Assembly (NCBI RefSeq): GCF_020295405.1
Contig: NZ_JADEYP010000017.1
Coordinates: forward strand, 1-64,000
DNA from: Sphingobacterium bovistauri
GTDB taxonomy: Bacteria > Bacteroidota > Bacteroidia > Sphingobacteriales > Sphingobacteriaceae
Length of the DNA stretch: 64,000 bases
Direction: 5' to 3'
Below, piece after piece: positions 62,713-64,000 of this stretch (positions within the stretch are counted from its first letter, which is position 1; each line of letters opens with the position of its first letter). Below the pieces are notes generated by a model, which saw only the letters and a program-made list of their open reading frames with translations, had not been told where the DNA came from and did no database searches. Both the position numbers and the translations under genes were made by a program.

Positions 62713-64000
62713 TTAATACCTTTCGGCTTTCCAGTTTACGTCTTTTATCCTGATCAACTTTTCCCATTTGGCATCTGGTACCGGGTTTAGTTTTACTGTA
62801 TTGGGGTCTGCATCCAAAACAAAGCGTTGTAAGGTTCCATCATTTGTGGGATCATAGGTCGCTACATAAAGCGAGTTTTGCGTAGGATTTTGCTGGGTGT
62901 CGAATTTAATCATCGTAATCTCTTTTCCTGCGAAAAGATCTAATTCGTACATGCGTTCATTTCCTGGATTATAATCGTAGGCATACAGTTTGTTTTGATA
63001 AGTATAGAATACCACGGTACGGGTGGAACTAAATGCATATTGCTCCGCTTGATCAAAATTTACGGCAATAGCCTTGACCGCATAGTTGGCCAGTTTTACC
63101 GGATTACTTCCTCGGGCATGAAATTTATAGATATTGCATCTTCCAGCATCGTTTTTGACGATGGCGAAGGTATTGCCATTATTAAATCCACCATCTTTGT
63201 TGAATGTGTTTTCGGCGTAACGTAATTTCTTGCCCTCGGATTGTGCATTCCATGAAAATGGGTCGCCTGCTTTGTCTGCTGGATAGGTAGAGCGATCCAT
63301 ACCTAGGAGCGCAGTGATGGCCATGAACTGATCATTTGTACGGTCGTACCACATCATTGTGCTCATGCTCCCAATAGGATACATCAAATAGGGAGCCGCG
63401 GGAAGTAGCTTTTCAAAGTTGTTGCTAACACGGTTTACAGGATTATAGAACATACCTGAACTGAGACTGGTATAGGTTGTGTAAATATTGCCCGTATTAG
63501 TAAGTACCACTTTATAACTTTCGTCACCCGTTTTGCCAATGTTGTCTATTATCTGGGGAGCCATGATTTCAAGGTATTCCTGTTGTACATTGATTGGATC
63601 CGTAGGCAACAAAAAGTTGGATAACGTACTGCTTGGGCTGGATTTCATGGTTTTCCGGTCAAGATAGTAGGAACCTGATTCAGAGGTAAACCACATAAGT
63701 TTGTGTCCTTCATAGATTCCGGCACCGTAAAAGAAGTGTTTCGGACCTTTCAACGTTTTATTTATACCCGAGTTTTTTATCATGGCATCCATGTAAACGG
63801 TATCCTTAATCATCGACAGCATGGCGGCTTCGGCATTCCCCTGTTTGTCTTCTCCAGTAAGTAAGATACCCCGGTTATAAGGGGTTCCTATAGTTAGATT
63901 AGCCAATTTAAAAAAAACAATACCGGTATTTTTATCGGTTATCCGATATTGTAAGGTATAATTTCCAGTGGGTATTTTTACGGGGAAGTTAAGATGGCCA
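62713..64000 (-). CDS. PKD-type lipoprotein of a SusC/SusD-like locus (cut by right window edge)
   Basis: The frame is open to the window edge (about 428 residues seen), so the start is missing. The visible N-terminal part (GNYTLQYRITDKNTGIVFF) is PKD-like, followed by a beta-propeller-like region with NRGILLTGEDKQGNAEAAML, then a C-terminal ENTFNKDGGFNNGNTF and KLYAYDYNPGNERMYELD. This fits the PKD-like family lipoproteins that sit with SusC/SusD in Bacteroidota. It may bind or help import a polymer. The SusC/SusD partners are expected to the right of the window. Confidence 0.75.
   Translation of the reverse strand, partial: GHLNFPVKIPTGNYTLQYRITDKNTGIVFFKLANLTIGTPYNRGILLTGEDKQGNAEAAMLSMIKDTVYMDAMIKNSGINKTLKGPKHFFYGAGIYEGHKLMWFTSESGSYYLDRKTMKSSPSSTLSNFLLPTDPINVQQEYLEIMAPQIIDNIGKTGDESYKVVLTNTGNIYTTYTSLSSGMFYNPVNRVSNNFEKLLPAAPYLMYPIGSMSTMMWYDRTNDQFMAITALLGMDRSTYPADKAGDPFSWNAQSEGKKLRYAENTFNKDGGFNNGNTFAIVKNDAGRCNIYKFHARGSNPVKLANYAVKAIAVNFDQAEQYAFSSTRTVVFYTYQNKLYAYDYNPGNERMYELDLFAGKEITMIKFDTQQNPTQNSLYVATYDPTNDGTLQRFVLDADPNTVKLNPVPDAKWEKLIRIKDVNWKAERY

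Noticed and set aside
1-64000. CRISPR array or cas genes
   Set aside because: No regularly spaced repeats and no Cas-like protein were seen.

Overview
The window looks like chromosome from a Bacteroidota bacterium of the Sphingobacteriaceae type (Sphingobacterium or Pedobacter-like; this placement is inference from gene content, not a database match). Pointers are the low GC content, many copies of the Bacteroidota promoter element TAnnTTTG upstream of genes, a type III glutamine synthetase, a MurF-alanine racemase fusion, a short primary sigma factor, a BBP2-type porin, a fimbrillin lipoprotein, TlpA/DUF4369 thioredoxins beside a SusD-associated PKD lipoprotein, and a remnant of a FecI-type sigma factor.

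Left end (1-4.4 kb) is accessory DNA: the tail of a transposase, a glycine-rich barrel protein with three internal repeats, a decayed ORF, a MepB-like gene and an unknown gene. The unknown gene is bracketed by matching GTTATGCGA/TCGCATAAC ends and headed by a 167-bp GC-rich nest of hairpins that resembles a gene-cassette recombination site.

4.4-16.9 kb is housekeeping: kdsB, glutamine synthetase III, a lipoprotein, a Rv2578c/PA0069-type radical SAM protein, ppk1, a three-gene operon (flavin reductase, DJ-1/PfpI, small membrane protein), ychF, a His/Arg-rich secreted protein, a lipoprotein deacetylase and a conserved unknown. 17.0-17.7 kb carries three tRNAs (Leu-CAA, Leu-TAA, Gly-GCC) on the minus strand. 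18-29 kb has a porin, small secreted proteins, recX divergent from murF-alr, which leads an operon with a DUF502 protein and a LytS-like protein that has lost its phospho-acceptor motif; then a two-gene fimbrillin unit with a 58-residue leader gene, a truncated band-7-like protein, a GNAT and a pirin.

29.5-55.7 kb is again mainly core: sulfatase, clpB, rpoD, a small HTH regulator, fmt, an FtsX-type permease, a CPA2 antiporter, icd, lysC-lysA, serC-serA, gyrA followed by two secreted TPR proteins, an OmpA lipoprotein, a GH144/glycoamylase-like protein and mnmE.

55.8-58.7 kb is a compact insertion downstream of the mnmE terminator: an 18-bp inverted repeat, three 10-bp tandem repeats, a zinc-finger/HTH protein, a tyrosine recombinase, an unknown protein and a second HTH protein, with the first three genes overlapping by 4 nt. 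Next come the first ~35 codons of a FecI-like sigma factor and three TlpA paralogues with different active-site motifs (CGPC, CIPC, CKGC), beside a PKD-type lipoprotein that runs off the right edge. Most gene ends carry strong hairpin terminators; two of these overlap the stop codon of the gene they serve.
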